From Chrysaora quinquecirrha (taxonomy: Eukaryota; Cnidaria; Scyphozoa; Semaeostomeae; Pelagiidae): 64,000 nucleotides of DNA. The notes beneath the pieces are model-generated. The model was not told where the DNA came from. It ran no database searches and worked only from the letters and a program-made list of their open reading frames with translations. This document shows positions 21,280 through 33,749 of this stretch, in pieces. Made by a program: the position numbers and the translations under genes. The stretch lies in contig JACTAT010000037.1 of assembly GCA_014526335.1 (NCBI GenBank), forward strand, positions 9,877,501 through 9,941,500, read 5' to 3'. The stretch's first letter is position 1. Each line of letters opens with the position of its first letter.

Positions 21280-24200
21280 ATGAACGAGAACGAACCAAAA
21301 TCACATTTGAAACTTTCAAAATCTAAATCAAGGTATGATAATATTGTTGATAACCTCAAAATTAGAGTGCTTAATGTTAATGGGCTTAGAAATAAACTTA
21401 AAGACCCTGATTTCATTTCTGAGCATCTTAGCCCTTTAGAATTTAGCTTTTTCGTAGAAACGTTTTTAAGTGAAGATGACTCAGCCTTAAATGTAGACAA
21501 TTTCGTTTCGCATCACTATTTTCGTAAAACTAAAAACAGGAATTCAAAAAGATCATCGGGAGGAATTTCGGCATATATCCCAATAAAATTTAAAAATATA
21601 GTTGAAGTAAAACAAAGTAAACATGAAGATTTACTATGGATTAAATTTAAAAAGCAATATCTATTATCTGATAACGATATTTATTTCTGTATTGTTTATA
21701 TCAAACCAGAAAATTCGACTCATACAAGTATAAACGAGACGTCTCAAATCCTGAAAGAAGAAATTTTGAAATATTCAAAATTAGGATATATCATCTTAGG
21801 AGGTGACTTCAACAGTAGAACTGGCACTTTAACTGACTTCATTGAATCAGACACGAATCAGTTTGGAGAGAGTGACCCTGAACAAAACCTAGATAACATA
21901 CAAAGTAAAAGAGCATCAAAAGATAATTCAGTTAACAATGCTGGAAAAACTTTGATAGACCTTTGTTACACACATCATCTTAAAATTGTTAATGGTAGAA
22001 CATTAGGAGATCTAACTGGTAAATATACTTGTTTTAAATACAATGGCTCAAGCATTGTTGATTATGTGATTTGTAGTGAAAATTTCATAAACAAAATAAA
22101 ATTGTTTTCAGTTAAGCCATTAACATTACACTCAGATCATTGTCAGTTAATCTTAGAATTGAATATAAAAATAAAGAATGTCAAAAGATCTGTAACGAAA
22201 CATAAAGAAAAGAATTTTAATATAAAACCTAAATATATATGGGATGCAAACTCGGGGAGCAACAGCTAAAAAAAGTTCTTCTCAGATGACACTCTATCAA
22301 AACTAGAAAATAAACTTGAAAACAACGACAACATCGATAAGAAAATTAGTGTATTTAATGAATTTTTAGAAACGGCATCAAATGCCTGCCTTAAACCAAT
22401 TAAAAAGTGTAACTCAAATAAAACGAAGAAAAGAAAACAGAAAATGTTTGATGTAAATTGCTACAACAAGCGACAAGATCTTAAAAGGCTGGGAAAACTA
22501 TTGAATACATTTCCAGGTAACGATTATATTAGAAAAACGTATCATCAGAACAAAAAGGAATATAAGTTTTTAATTAAAAGACTAATCAGGCAAGAAAAAG
22601 AAAAACAGTTAAGGAAACTTAATGATTTAGCAAAAAATAATATGAAAGAACGATGGAAAATTATTAAATCAATAACAAACGATAAAGGAAAGGAAGATCC
22701 AAGTGATCAAATAGACAGTGAAACATGGGTGAGGTTTTATAAGGAACTAGGATTCAAGGAGGAAGTACGAGAACAGGGAGATGTAAATATGGAAGGGTTA
22801 AGAGTAAATCTTACTGAAAATCAGAAAATAGATATAAATAGTAACATAAATAGAGAAATATCAACTGAAGAAATTCTAAACACAGTTAACAACCTTAAAA
22901 AAAAAAAAGCAGTAGGTATTGATAACATATCTAATGAAATTCTAAAAGTTTTACCAACTTAAAATTAGGTAGTAAAATGATAAAAGTTTATTCAACGCTG
23001 TCTTTGGAAATTATCCGCTTATTTGGAAAGAAGGGTTGGTCAAACCGATATTCAAAAAGGGACCAATCTCAACCGACAAACTATAGAGGAATTACATTGA
23101 CATCATGTTTAGGAAAATGTTCAATCAAATTCTAAATGAAAGAATAACCAATATCTTCGAATCTTATGATATATTTGCAGATAATTTAATGGGTTTTCGT
23201 AAGGATATGAGAACATCCAACAATGTCTTTATACTCAAAACACTTATTGATAAGCAATTTAAAAAAAACAAAACTGTATTGCTGTTTCATTGACATATCA
23301 AAGGCTTTCGATAGATTATGGCGTCAAGGATTGTTGTATAAATTGAGAAATTACGGAATCCAAGGAAAATGTTAAAACTATTCAAGAACTATACACGAGT
23401 ACAAAAATCGGATACTCCTAAAAGACTATTTGACTGAACAATTTGAGATCAATATGGGTGTGAAACAGGGCGACCCTTTAAGTTCACTTCTATTTAATAT
23501 TGACATGAATGATCTATGTGCTAGACTTTTAGCAAACACTGATGTGGATGCTCCAAAATTATGAACAGAAAGATACCTTGCTTAATGTGGGCCGATGACA
23601 TTGTTTTAATATCTAAATCAGAACAAGGTTTGAAGAATAGCATTAAAGAATTAGAAGAATACTGTGAGACTTGGAAAATGGTAATAAATACAGATAAAAC
23701 GAAAATAGTAATTTTCAATAAAATAGGTAAAATGTTTAAAATATATGTTTTAAAATAAACAGGAATGAAATACGTCTGGCGCGCACTTATAAATATCTAG
23801 GTTTCCAATTAGAAAATAGTGGCAATTTTGCGGGATTAATAGAAGATTTAGCAAACAGAGCAAAGCGAGCATTGTATAGTATATATAAGCTATCAACACT
23901 TGATTTTATTTCTATAGAAACAATGATACAAGTATTTAATTCGACAATAAAACCGATATTATTATATGGCTCTGAGATATGGGGATGTGCCTCAAAACAA
24001 GATAACCTAATTGAGAAAGTACAGTTGATGTTCTGTAAACACATTTTAGGAGTGAATCGAAAGGCAATAAATTTGGCAGTCTTAGGAGAACTAGGTTTAA
24101 AACCGCTTAAGATTGATATGCAGATAAACTCTTTTAAATTCTTTGATTATGTAGACCAAAATAAAAATACCTTGCTTAAAGACACATTAACAGAAAATAT

Positions 24201-25135
24201 ATTATTAAACTCTCCATGGTATAGAAATGTAAATGATATCGTAGAAGAGACTAACTTTGATCTTGATAAACTCTTCATCAAAAGTATTAACAACACACAC
24301 AATGACAATAAAAAGATAACAAATAAAAATAACAAGCTGATAAAAGATATTTGCAAAAAAAGAACTAACGCAGAAATTTATTAACCGATGGGAAGAGCAA
24401 ACAGCCAACATGAACAGACTAACATTTTATAGGCAAATGAAAGACAACCCATGTATCTCGAATTATCTGTTGCAAGTAGACTCAAGAAGTCATAGAGCTG
24501 CCTTAACTAGACTTATGATTAGTGCACACAAACTTAAGATAGAAACCGGTCGTTATTCAAAGGCTAGAATAGAGCAAAATGAACGTTTTTGCGAATATTG
24601 TAAGAGTAAAAAGAAGGAAATCGACAACGAAATCCACTTTATTTATGACTGTTTGAATAATAAGAGCCAAAGAGAAATATTCTTCATCCAACAAAATTTG
24701 AAACAACATCAAATCGATCAATTATCAGTTGAAGAGAAAAATGAATTATTTAAACAAATGTTGTTATCTAAAAATAGGGAAACATTATCTTCTCTGGCAA
24801 AATTTATATATCTATCAGAAATTAAAAGAAGCGTCAATTCCAATTAGGATGTTTTTTAATTAACAGGATACAATAGAATTAATTTTCATTGAATATAAAT
24901 TTAAAATCAAACATTGTTAGTCGGTATTAGCGTTGAATTATTATTATACAATATTATGGTTGAAATTTCAGTTAAATTTAGTGTAGTTAAATTTAGTTTA
25001 ATTCTTAGACTTAGTTATTCCTTGTAGTATTGCAATCATCGTGTAACATTTTTGCATGTAGACGATAGTATTGTAAACTACTAGACCCCGTTGTGGGTGA
25101 TGAATATATGAATTGAATTGAATTGAATTGAATTG
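21280..25135 (+). mobile_element. Nearly full-length APE-type LINE, inactivated
   Basis: The N-terminal endonuclease domain starts near the first ATG (RVLNVNGLRNKL, later YIILGGDFNSR and HSDHCQL). An in-frame TAA at 22,267 interrupts it; the same frame then continues to 22,962. The reverse transcriptase follows across several frameshifts: NYRGITLTSC, FIDISKAFDRLW, MGVKQGDPLSSLLFN and WADD (Y replaced by W in the YADD box). The C-terminus has ILLYGSEIWG, ILGVNR and a CEYC...HFIYDC zinc motif, ending at 24,847. A 3' UTR leads to a (GAATT)n tail at about 25,108-25,135. It is the same clade as the truncated copy at 10.3-11.7 kb. Confidence 0.9.
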
Positions 25136-25142
25136 TAAAAAA

Positions 25143-25172
25143 GGCTAATTATATTCGGCGCAATGAAGAGGT
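25143..25172. mobile_element. Solo terminus of foldback family C
   Basis: GGCTAATTATATTCGGCGCAA matches the terminus of the element starting at 25,420, in the same orientation, directly after the LINE tail. Scattered GCGCAAT words follow up to 25,400. It may be a truncated copy or an older outer end. Confidence 0.6.
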
Positions 25173-25419
25173 GTAAGATATTTTCGTGTGAAGAGAGGAG
25201 GAGATTGTGGCGCAGTAGAAATTCTGGCCAAGTTAGACAGAAGAATTTTTCAAAATAGTTTGCGGCTTCGAGAATCATCTGAACAAAAACGACTCAAAGT
25301 TGGCAATCAATTCTACTAAGGGCTACCAATTATCGGATATAGTCATCTGCATTTGCGCAATATTGAAGGTGAATTCAATTCATCATTTGCAGCGCAATGA
25401 GGGAGTTATTTGTTACACA

Positions 25420-26656
25420 GGCTAATTATATTCGGCGCAATGGATATTTTGCGCAATTGGCGCAATAAGTGATATTCGGCGCAATGAGTGATACTTAACG
25501 CAATAAGTGATATTCGGCGCAATGAGTGATACTTTGCGCAATAAGTGATATTCAGCGCAATAAGTGATATTCAATATTCAATGCAGAGAATCAACGGTGA
25601 CCATTGAGGAATAGATAAGACTCCAGCTTCTGCAGTCGAACGCTGTTGTAAAAAGTAGGCCACTGGTACTGGTGAGACGACAGTAAGCCACAATCATATC
25701 GTTCAGGCCCTGCTGCAGTCCTGGTATGGGCCTACCTACGCAGTGCAGCAGCACCACTAACAAGCATTCTGAAATGAATCAATTTTTCGACATTGGATCA
25801 CTTCGCAAAAAGCCGTGGAAGGAAGGAAGGAATCATCTTGGTGGGGGGTCCAGACTTCCCCACTTTTCGAAAAGATGGTTCATGAGATTCGTACAAAATG
25901 CAATAAAGTTAGTCTCTCGGGAGGGGTAACTTATATCTGGCATTTTTGTCATGTAATTAAAAGATCTATTGAATATTGTCGGCAAATATTTACTATAAAT
26001 TTGGCAAAAAGGGCGTTTCCTGCATTCTCCGAGAGTTTGAAGGGCGTCGTTACGCAAAAATTAGACCCCAGACCCCCACTTTTTAAATGCTGGCTCCGCC
26101 GCTGGGTATATGACTTCCTATCTATTTGTCTTTTTACATATAATATTAAATGCGCAACCATGTTTCATGAAGGCTAAGGATTTTTCCATTCGGTTGCAGT
26201 TTCAAGCAGAGAGAATTTTACTAAGTCAAAGGTCCCTTGGCCTCGACATTTTATTCATCTTCAAAAAACCCCTCTGCTTTGACTTTGACGTATCTGCTAA
26301 ATGGAAATTGGACTTGCCAACCTAAAAAGATCGCTGTCACAATGTTTCTCTGGCATCGAATTAGGCCAAAAGAGATATTTATGAACTCATGGTTACCATA
26401 TTAACATTCCTGCCATTTTGAAATATGGTGTTGAGAGAAACAGAGCTAATTCTTTTTAGTGCAATTGGTAAATTAATTTAGATAAGAAAAGACAATTTAT
26501 CTTGCCCTATCACTTATTGCGCCGAATATCACTTATTGCGCTGAATATCACTTATTGCGCAAAGTATCACTCATTGCGCCGAATATCACTTATTGCGCTT
26601 ATTGCGCTCATTGCGCCAATTGCGCAAAATATCCATTGCGCCGAATATAATTAGCC
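25420..26656. mobile_element. Foldback element, family C, with ~20-bp repeat arrays in the TIRs
   Basis: Both ends begin GGCTAATTATATTCGGCGCAA, then TGGATATTTTGCGCAATTGG. Each arm continues for ~150 bp as tandem units of about 20 bp of the type GCGCAATAAGTGATATTCG, with ATACTT and ATTCAG variants. The right arm is the reverse complement of the left. About 900 bp between them carry no recognisable gene. The right end abuts an ATC-rich microsatellite and no clear target duplication is visible. Confidence 0.85.
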
Positions 26657-26790
26657 ATCATCATCATTATCATCATCAACAACATCATCATTATCATCAT
26701 CATAATGGTTGTCCTTGTCTTCTTCTTCCTCATCTTCGTCATCATTATCGTCATCTTCAACATTACCATATCATCATTATCGTCCTTCGG
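26657..26790. repeat. (ATC)-rich microsatellite
   Basis: Imperfect CATCAT/CATTATCAT repeats directly after the foldback end. Confidence 0.85.
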
Positions 26791-27497
26791 ATATTATATT
26801 GCTACAGCATTGCTATTTTCTAATATTCATTAAGACCCAAGATCAGTTCATGAAACTTAGGCTCTTTACTTATGAAATATTCGCAGAATGTCTGCAACAA
26901 ATGCCCCTCCCCCAGTACATTGCTCATTTCCCTAATAAACACCATCTTGCTCCTTGTAGTAATCTATTGCAATTATAAAATGTAACCCAGTATTTGATGA
27001 AAGGAAATTAAAAGAGGGAAACTTAAGTAGTTTTTGCTAAGCTAGATAGTTTCACAGTTGTCTGGAAAGATGCCTTGAGTGTGTTGTAGCATTCACTTTT
27101 TCCAATTCTTGTCCTTTTTTCTGATGATTTCACCTTGCATAGAACATTAGATAAAGACTTTGCATTCTGAGGCATGGAACCGCATGCAATTCCAACATGA
27201 GAAATGTAGGGTCATTGTTGGAAAACGTGAACATCACAAATCTTAGTGCTTTTAATTTTTTAGCCATTGCTTCATCTTCTCATGTTCAAGTTTGTTGAAC
27301 CTTTGTCGTGAAATACATGTTACTTACAAGCATGATATATTGTATCAAAACTTGCAGAAAAAAACTGGAAATTTGACAAAACAGTCAAATATCAATTAAG
27401 ATTCTTAAAGCCTTATACAACTTGAACCTTAAAGATTCAAGCACAGCAGGTTTCTTCTTATTGTTGCTTAAGTCAGCTCTTTTTATCATGTTTCTGA
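26791..27497. other. No gene seen
   Basis: AT-rich sequence without supported features. Confidence 0.45.
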
Positions 27498-27507
27498 CAT
27501 AACAGAA

Positions 27508-28680
27508 CGTATGTTATAAAAGTTAAAATCACCTGAAATCACCTGAAACCACCTGAAATCACCTGAAATCACCTGTAAATCACCTGAAATTACCTAAAAA
27601 TCACATGAAATCAGCCGATAGGTCCCCTAGGAGTTAACAGAATAACGCCTTTTTTGCTTCAGTTGCATTGTTTTGTATTTGTAGAGGATAGGAAAATAGA
27701 TTCTTCAGTGTGGGGGACTGTCTTGAAAGGTTTATCATCGAAAAATTTTATCACTATTTTCATTTTAAAACGGAAAAGAAAATGCGATAATGACAATAAG
27801 AGGAGCATTTCAGGATTCGAAAAGGCATATAGATTCCAATTGAAACAGAAGGATTTTAAGAGATTTTCTTCGAGCTAGCTAGGGGTGTAAGATAATACAA
27901 GGAGTGAATCCCCCCTCGGAACAAACTACGTTGTTAAATAAAAGCTGATTATTGACTTAAGGGAGTTTTTAAGAATCGAGACAAAGGAGAAATCTCTCGT
28001 TAAACGACAAGGGCTTTTCTTTTTTACTGAAGGGAAATTCACTCCTTGGAATCTTGTACACCAGGCAGAATGGTCAATACACTTGTTGCTGGAATTTCTA
28101 TTGTTTTCTTAGAAATCTCTTTGAAATCCTAAATCAAGGTGAATCTCGTACGCCCTTTCAAGAAGTGAACTGTCCCTCGGGCTTTTTTACTCTTCAAAAA
28201 GACGTACGAGATTGCTGTTGAAACAAAAGGGTTTAAGGAATTTCTGTGTAATCGATAGAATCCATGTCAATGGTGTACGAGATTCTCAAGGAGTTAATGC
28301 TTCGGAAAAACGCGTCCGCCTAAATCCTCCGAGAAGTCAAAGTCACTCGGCGATTCGCCATTCGAAGAACGAACGGAATACAGAAAGAAAGACCAAGCCA
28401 AAGACTAGAGTTAATTATGTTTTGGGTGTTTCTGTGCAACTAAACAAAAGACAATGTGTACATGTGTCGAAACAAAGACTGAGGACAACGCGATCAAACT
28501 TGTCGCAGACCGAAAACTGAAAGGCGTTATTCTGTTAATAAATTGGGAATATAGGAATGCGAGAAGTCGCAGGAGACCTATTGGCTCATTTCAGGTGATT
28601 TTAGGTGATTTACAGGTGATTTCAGGTGATTTCAGGTGGTTTCAGGTGATTTCAGGTGATTTTAACTTTTATAACATACG
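27508..28680. mobile_element. Foldback DNA transposon, family B, complete copy (10-bp TSD)
   Basis: The termini are inverted repeats CGTATGTTATAAAAGTTAAA, followed in each arm by about nine tandem ~10-bp units of the AATCACCTGA type. The inverted similarity continues through CCTATTGG/CCGATAGG to AACAGAATAACGCC. The element is flanked by a perfect 10-bp direct repeat CATAACAGAA (27,498-27,507 and 28,681-28,690). Inside are several copies, in both orientations, of a ~27-bp motif containing GTGTACRAGATT and AAGGAGTGAATC. There is no transposase. Architecture and TSD length match family A at the left of the window. Confidence 0.9.
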
Positions 28681-28690
28681 CATAACAGAA

Positions 28691-29766
28691 TAACTATTAA
28701 TAGATTGCTTCACAAACCAGAAAAGGGCGATGACTAGATATAGGTTCCACATAACAAACTCAACAAAGTATTCCCTACTTTGGCCTATAACACACGGCTC
28801 AACTATAACAAGCTTTGTTTTCTGGAAACGGGGGCCCATTTAGGCATTTCTACAATCTTATTTCATTGTGCTGGTAGAATGGCAAGGGTTAAACATATTA
28901 TATATGACACTTGAAAAAAAAGAAAGGCAGATGATGATGACAATGGCTTTTGAATGAGGTTTTGAATGTGACAAAACACATGGTGATGGAAATGATTACA
29001 GTTAGTACTTATTCAGCCCAAACCAGCTCTAAACACCCATAACCAGCCCCAAGCACCCCCAACCAGCACACAAAAATGTCAGACCGGGGGTTTACTGCGG
29101 CTTACTAAAAGCCGGACCAGAATTATCCAGAATGAGTAAAGAACTGACAATGTCTCTCCCCTGTCTCTCCACCAATCTTCCATCTTAAACCCTACCCAAA
29201 CACCGAAATTGGTCCCTATCCCGACAAAGCTTTAACTGCTTCCTTGCCCTGACCTTCCCTGACTCGAAATCTGAAATCTAGCCCGATTTACTCTGGTATT
29301 CTTGGTCAGTCCGGTGTTTAGCAACCAGGCTAAAACTGCTTTGGAACACTGGAACTATCATCAACCGTCATGCTGCTGAGCACATGGCAAAGAAATGGGT
29401 GAAGAAGCCAAAGTAATAACTAATAACTGTAATAACTTTTTATTATTAACTTCCTTTTCATAATTTTTATAAGTTTCAGAAAATTATGTTTCTACATGAA
29501 TTACCCATGATATAAACCATTGCATGGGCTGCTGAGCCGGGAGGGCTGCCCAATAATTCCCAAAAGACATGCTCCGCGGCTCATGAATTGATGTAAATCA
29601 CGAGCTCATATTAAGATACCATGGGAGGCTGGATGTAAATGTTGGGGAAAATCCAAGAATAAAACTTTATATATAACGGCTCATGAAGACCTCTCAGACA
29701 AGTCATCATCAAAGTGCGCCTTAAAACTAGGTTACCATACCTATAAGAATAAGAATGAGCAATTAC
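28691..29766. other. No gene seen
   Basis: No supported coding sequence. Around 29,010-29,070 there is a short imperfect run of AACCAGC/CACCC words. Confidence 0.45.
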
Positions 29767-29869
29767 CTGGGGCTAGGCTCAATAGCTCAGTGGAAACATC
29801 GTTGGCTCTTTGATGCAGTCCTGTGTTCAAATCCCATCAATTGTGGTATGCCACTTGTGGAAAAATCTT
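29767..29869 (+). mobile_element. SINE family 1, leader-deleted copy
   Basis: It contains the A box ATAGCTCAGTGG, the B box GTTCAAATCCC and the tail TTGTGGTATGCCACTTGTGG of the same tRNA-derived SINE seen at 5.8 and 56.0 kb. Most of the ~60-bp leader is missing and the 3' end stops at AAAAATCTTA. Confidence 0.85.
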
Positions 29870-30229
29870 AGTTCAATTTAAATGTTTCACCTGTAGTGCA
29901 GGCTTAAACATCTTTATAAACACAATGCATCATGATGATAACATTATATACCAGTAGCAAGTAACAAAACTCTGCATAATAACTATATATATCTTGTAAA
30001 TGTGTAGCAATAGAATAGATAGATATATTGGCAAAAACAGATTAGATAGTGGAGGCTAGTATAAAAAGTTTTGTTTGTAATTTTTCGTGTGGACATGCTT
30101 TTGAATACACAAACCCCTTAATATAACCATACAGCCGTTGTCCTATCATCAGTCATTTTCAATACAAAAATGCAAAGGTAATGTTCAAAACGACGAAACC
30201 CTGCAGTACAATAGCAAATTCTTCGTTTT
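29870..30229. other. No gene seen
   Basis: AT-rich interval between a SINE and a LINE fragment; nothing specific. Confidence 0.45.
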
Positions 30230-31160
30230 CAGAAGGAGTCAGACAAATTGAAATTTGCAAAAGTCACTTCAATTCACAAAAGTAAGTCAAAACTGGAGTG
30301 CGGAAATTATCGTCCTATCTCTATACTTCCAATATTCAGCAAAATTCTCAAAAAATTAATGAATTCTCGTTTGACATTGACAACTTAGTTTCTTAGGAAA
30401 ACACGATATAATATATAAACACCAATATGGTTTTCAAGAAAATAAATCAACTTCTCTAGCAACCCTAGAGCTTCAATCTCAACTAATTTACAATGTTGAA
30501 AAAGGCCTTTACTCTTGTTGTATTTTTCTTTATTTTAGTAAGGCATTTGATACTGTCAATCATGACATCTTATTAAAAAAACTAGAGCACTTTGGTATCA
30601 GAGGAATGGCTCTCTTGTGGTTTACATCATACCTACACAAGTGGAAGCAAATAGTTTCAGCAAATGGAGAAACTCTAGAGAAAGTGTAATAAAATGTGGT
30701 GTTCCACAAGGAAGTGTACTTGGACCTCTTTTATTTTTGCTTTACATCAATGACATATACAACTCTTCCATAGAGCTAAATTTTTGTCTATTTGCTGATG
30801 ATACGAGTATCTTATTTGCTAATAAAAACCTTGATCTTATTGAACGAACTGTAAATACTCAACTAACAAATGTATCTGAATGGCTGTTAGCCAACAAGCT
30901 ATCACTAAATGTATCCAAATCTAACTTCCTTATTATCAGTCCAAGAAAATTACCTAAACCTTAACTTGGAAATAAATAATGAGAAACTTAAGCAGGAAAA
31001 TTATACCAAGTATCTCGGAATTATGATCGATGAAAAACTAAACTGGAATCAACATATAAAACAAGTAAAAATTGAAATATCTAAGGGTATTGGCAAACAA
31101 AACTACAATAAGAGATTCTTAAGTACACGTCAAATAGGACACATGGCTCCGATAGCTTAA
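30230..31160 (+). mobile_element. CR1/Jockey-like LINE reverse transcriptase fragment
   Basis: RT motifs in order across frameshifts: NYRPISILPIFSK, YGFQENKSTS, FSKAFDTVNHDILLKKL, KCGVPQGSVLGPLLFLLYIN, the catalytic FADD box in CLFADDTSIL, WLLANKLSLNVSKS and YTKYLGIMID. Both ends are missing: there is no endonuclease and the frame stops at 31,160. The motifs differ from the other two plus-strand LINEs, so it is another lineage. Confidence 0.85.
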
Positions 31161-31754
31161 TCATGAGTTCTTTCCATGTGTCCATCAGCTACATAATCTT
31201 AATAATACCTGTTATTTATTGTAATATTCCATCAATTGTTTTCAATATTCTGTATCTTAAAAACTAACCTGACGTTATTGTAATTAATTGATTTGTTGCT
31301 GAAAAACAAGTTTTGGTTTGATTTGAGAAAAATCGTTTCAGATGTTTTGAAAAGCTGTCATACTGTAGACCTAAAAAACGAAACAAAAAATTGAATGGCC
31401 TACTAGTACTACCTACCTTTTTCTGAAATAATCTCGAAATTCCCATACCAATAGAGTCCTGAAGTTGCCCTCACTGTAATCAGAAGAAGAACTACTTCCA
31501 GTCTGAAAAATTTCATTTTCCTTTCTTCAATTAATCAATGAAGTTATTTGTAGATAAAAATGTTCAAAAACTTCGACTTCTTTGCTCAACATCTAGAACA
31601 CAACCATAGAATTTTCTGACACAACAGACAAAGACAATCTCTGCTTTCTGTTTCTATTTTTTGTCATGCATATTTGTTTCTCTTTTTATGAAAAACAGTG
31701 AAAGATCTGAGCGTGTAAAAAAGTAAGGTGTCGGCTATTTTGTCAGCATAGACA
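31161..31754. other. No gene seen
   Basis: AT-rich flank between the LINE fragment and the large foldback element; it may include LINE 3' UTR. Confidence 0.4.
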
Positions 31755-31930
31755 CAGTCTACTTCCGAAATTCTAAGAACAATTGACATGCAATTAGTAC
31801 AGCAGATTTGGGCACAAAATTGATGGTTTTGTTCATTTTGTGATAAAAGCATGAAACTTCGTGAACATGGGCAGTTTGACACGCTGAAAAAGATAGGATA
31901 TAGAGCCACCCCGAAAAGTGCCCTCGAATG

Positions 31931-32575
31931 CTATTTTTAGATAGGGCTACTAGAGCCCAATCCCCAGAAGTGAAAAACAGCTGTAACTTGGGAAATAAGC
32001 GACGGATAAATACAATAATTGGTATTCTTAGCAATTTCAACATGCTGAGAAACATGGAGTACATAGCTGATCAAAAAATGTTCCCAAAAGCTATTTTTAG
32101 AAAGGGGTACTAGGGCCCAATCCCCAGTAGTGAAAACCGGTGTAACTTGGGAAATAAGCGACGGATAAATACAATAATTGGTATTCTCAGCAATTTCAAC
32201 ATGCCGAGAAACATGGAGTACACAGCTGATCAAAAAATGTCCCCAAAAGCTATTTTTAGAAAGGGGTACTAGGGCCCAATCCCCAGTAGTGAAAACGGGT
32301 GTAACTTGGGAAATAAACGACGAATAAATACAACAATTGGTATTCTTAGCAACATAAACATGCTGAGAAACATGGACTGCATGGCTAATCAATAAAGGCC
32401 CCCAAAATCTATTTTTAGAAAGGGGTGCTAGGGCCCAATCCCCAGTACTGAAAACGGGTGTAACTTGGGAAATAAACCACGGATGTATTTTTTGCAACAT
32501 CGACATGCTGAAAAATATGGAGTGCATGGCTAATCAAAAGTGCCCCCAAAAGCTATTTTTAGAAAGGGGTGCTAG
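31931..32575. repeat. ~159-bp tandem array, left arm of family D
   Basis: Four full units at spacings of 160, 159, 159 and 144 bp. Because 159 is a multiple of three, the minus strand stays open for 196 codons with a repeating GDWALVPLSKNSFWG-like peptide. The same happens on the plus strand in the right arm. I treat this as repeat structure, not a gene. Confidence 0.9.
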
Positions 32576-32860
32576 AATTAAAAACGGATAGTAGCAATTT
32601 ATTCTTTGTATAACGATAACGAGATAAACGAGTATGGGCCCATTCGGAAATGTTCCTCACGTCTGTTGAATTACGCTGGGACACTTGAATATAATACCTA
32701 GAACGAAAAATCAACTAAAGATTGAACAATACAATCTTAAATTTAACGGAATTCTTTATAAGACAGCGATCTGTAATAACTAGCCTGGTCATCCTGAAAA
32801 ATTAATACAAAATAATATCCATCGACATAAAAAAGTGGGCGGAGATATCATAGGCTTATA

Positions 32861-33749
32861 TTAGCACTCTCCATTGCATTTGCACATAACAGTACACGCA
32901 AGTCCAGCATTGACGCATTTGCATCGTCCACCACATCTTTGCTTACAGGAGCATTTGATTAGTTCCTGGCAGGCCGCTGATGCATCAGGGAGAGTAGTCC
33001 ATAAAGGAAACTATGAACCATTCTGGTCACATTGCCACCCCCATTCATCGGGTTTTGGAATTTCTGGACACTTAACAAGACATTGTCCCCAAGCATGAGC
33101 TCCTTGGTAGACGGCCCGTCGAGTGTGTTGCATTAATGCATCCCTTGTGGGAGGAATTGAATCTATCTGCCTTCCTTCCGGGTGGAGAGCTCCTTTCTTG
33201 CTGCATTTATTGATTCTTGGCTGCTTGTCATATTGTATAATAGGATAATGAATCGTTCTATTACGGAGATATGAGCATCAGGCAAGACATTAGAGCTTGT
33301 GACAATGCTAAGACAACATCTGTTAAAGCCTCATACACTATCCAGGCCTTCCATGCTGCTTTCTTACCGATACCAGCAAAAAATGACACAGTATCACACC
33401 CGGTAAGTGAGTGGAACAATGGTAATGTCTTTGCTTTTGCTGGGCCAATAGCCACTGCCACTTCATGAACTGGGATGTGTCGGAAATTTTTACCTGTTCC
33501 AAAGGCAACCCTAAGTTCATCAGGATGCAATTCGTTATAGACTGAAACCGCTAATACAACGACGTCAGTGTCGACTGTACGTACCATTGGTTTTCGGCAA
33601 CCATGCAGGATGGCATCAGCAAGGTGAAGAAACATTCTGGAGTCTGCTTCTTCGTGGGAGCATGGTGAAAGACCTATAAGGCCTTTGCTTGATAAGTTAC
33701 AAAGAACTTGATCACCTTTTGTTGTGACAATAATAAATTTCCGACACAT
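32861..33749 (-). pseudogene. PIN/FEN1-like nuclease with C-terminal CXC domain, partial and broken
   Basis: The first frame (to 33,261) has the acidic pattern of PIN/FEN1-type nucleases: HEEADSRM, then VDTDVVVLAV, then LTGCDTVSFFAGIGKKAAW, matching E-E-x-D, D-x-D and the GCD...GIGKK segment. A one-base deletion near 33,290 shifts the frame to ISVIERFIILLYNMTSS. A second shift leads to IPPTRDALMQHTRRAVYQ and a premature TAG. The end is LIKCSCKQRCGGRCKCV... with C-x-C-type cysteines (tesmin/TSO1-like CXC), stopping at 32,861. I recall similar PIN-CXC proteins as multicopy, unnamed invertebrate genes; that is memory. The N-terminal part is missing. Confidence 0.75.

Noticed and set aside
31937..32527. 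196-codon repetitive ORF on the minus strand
   Set aside because: It follows a 159-bp tandem repeat inside a foldback arm; kept as a low-interest finding, not a gene.
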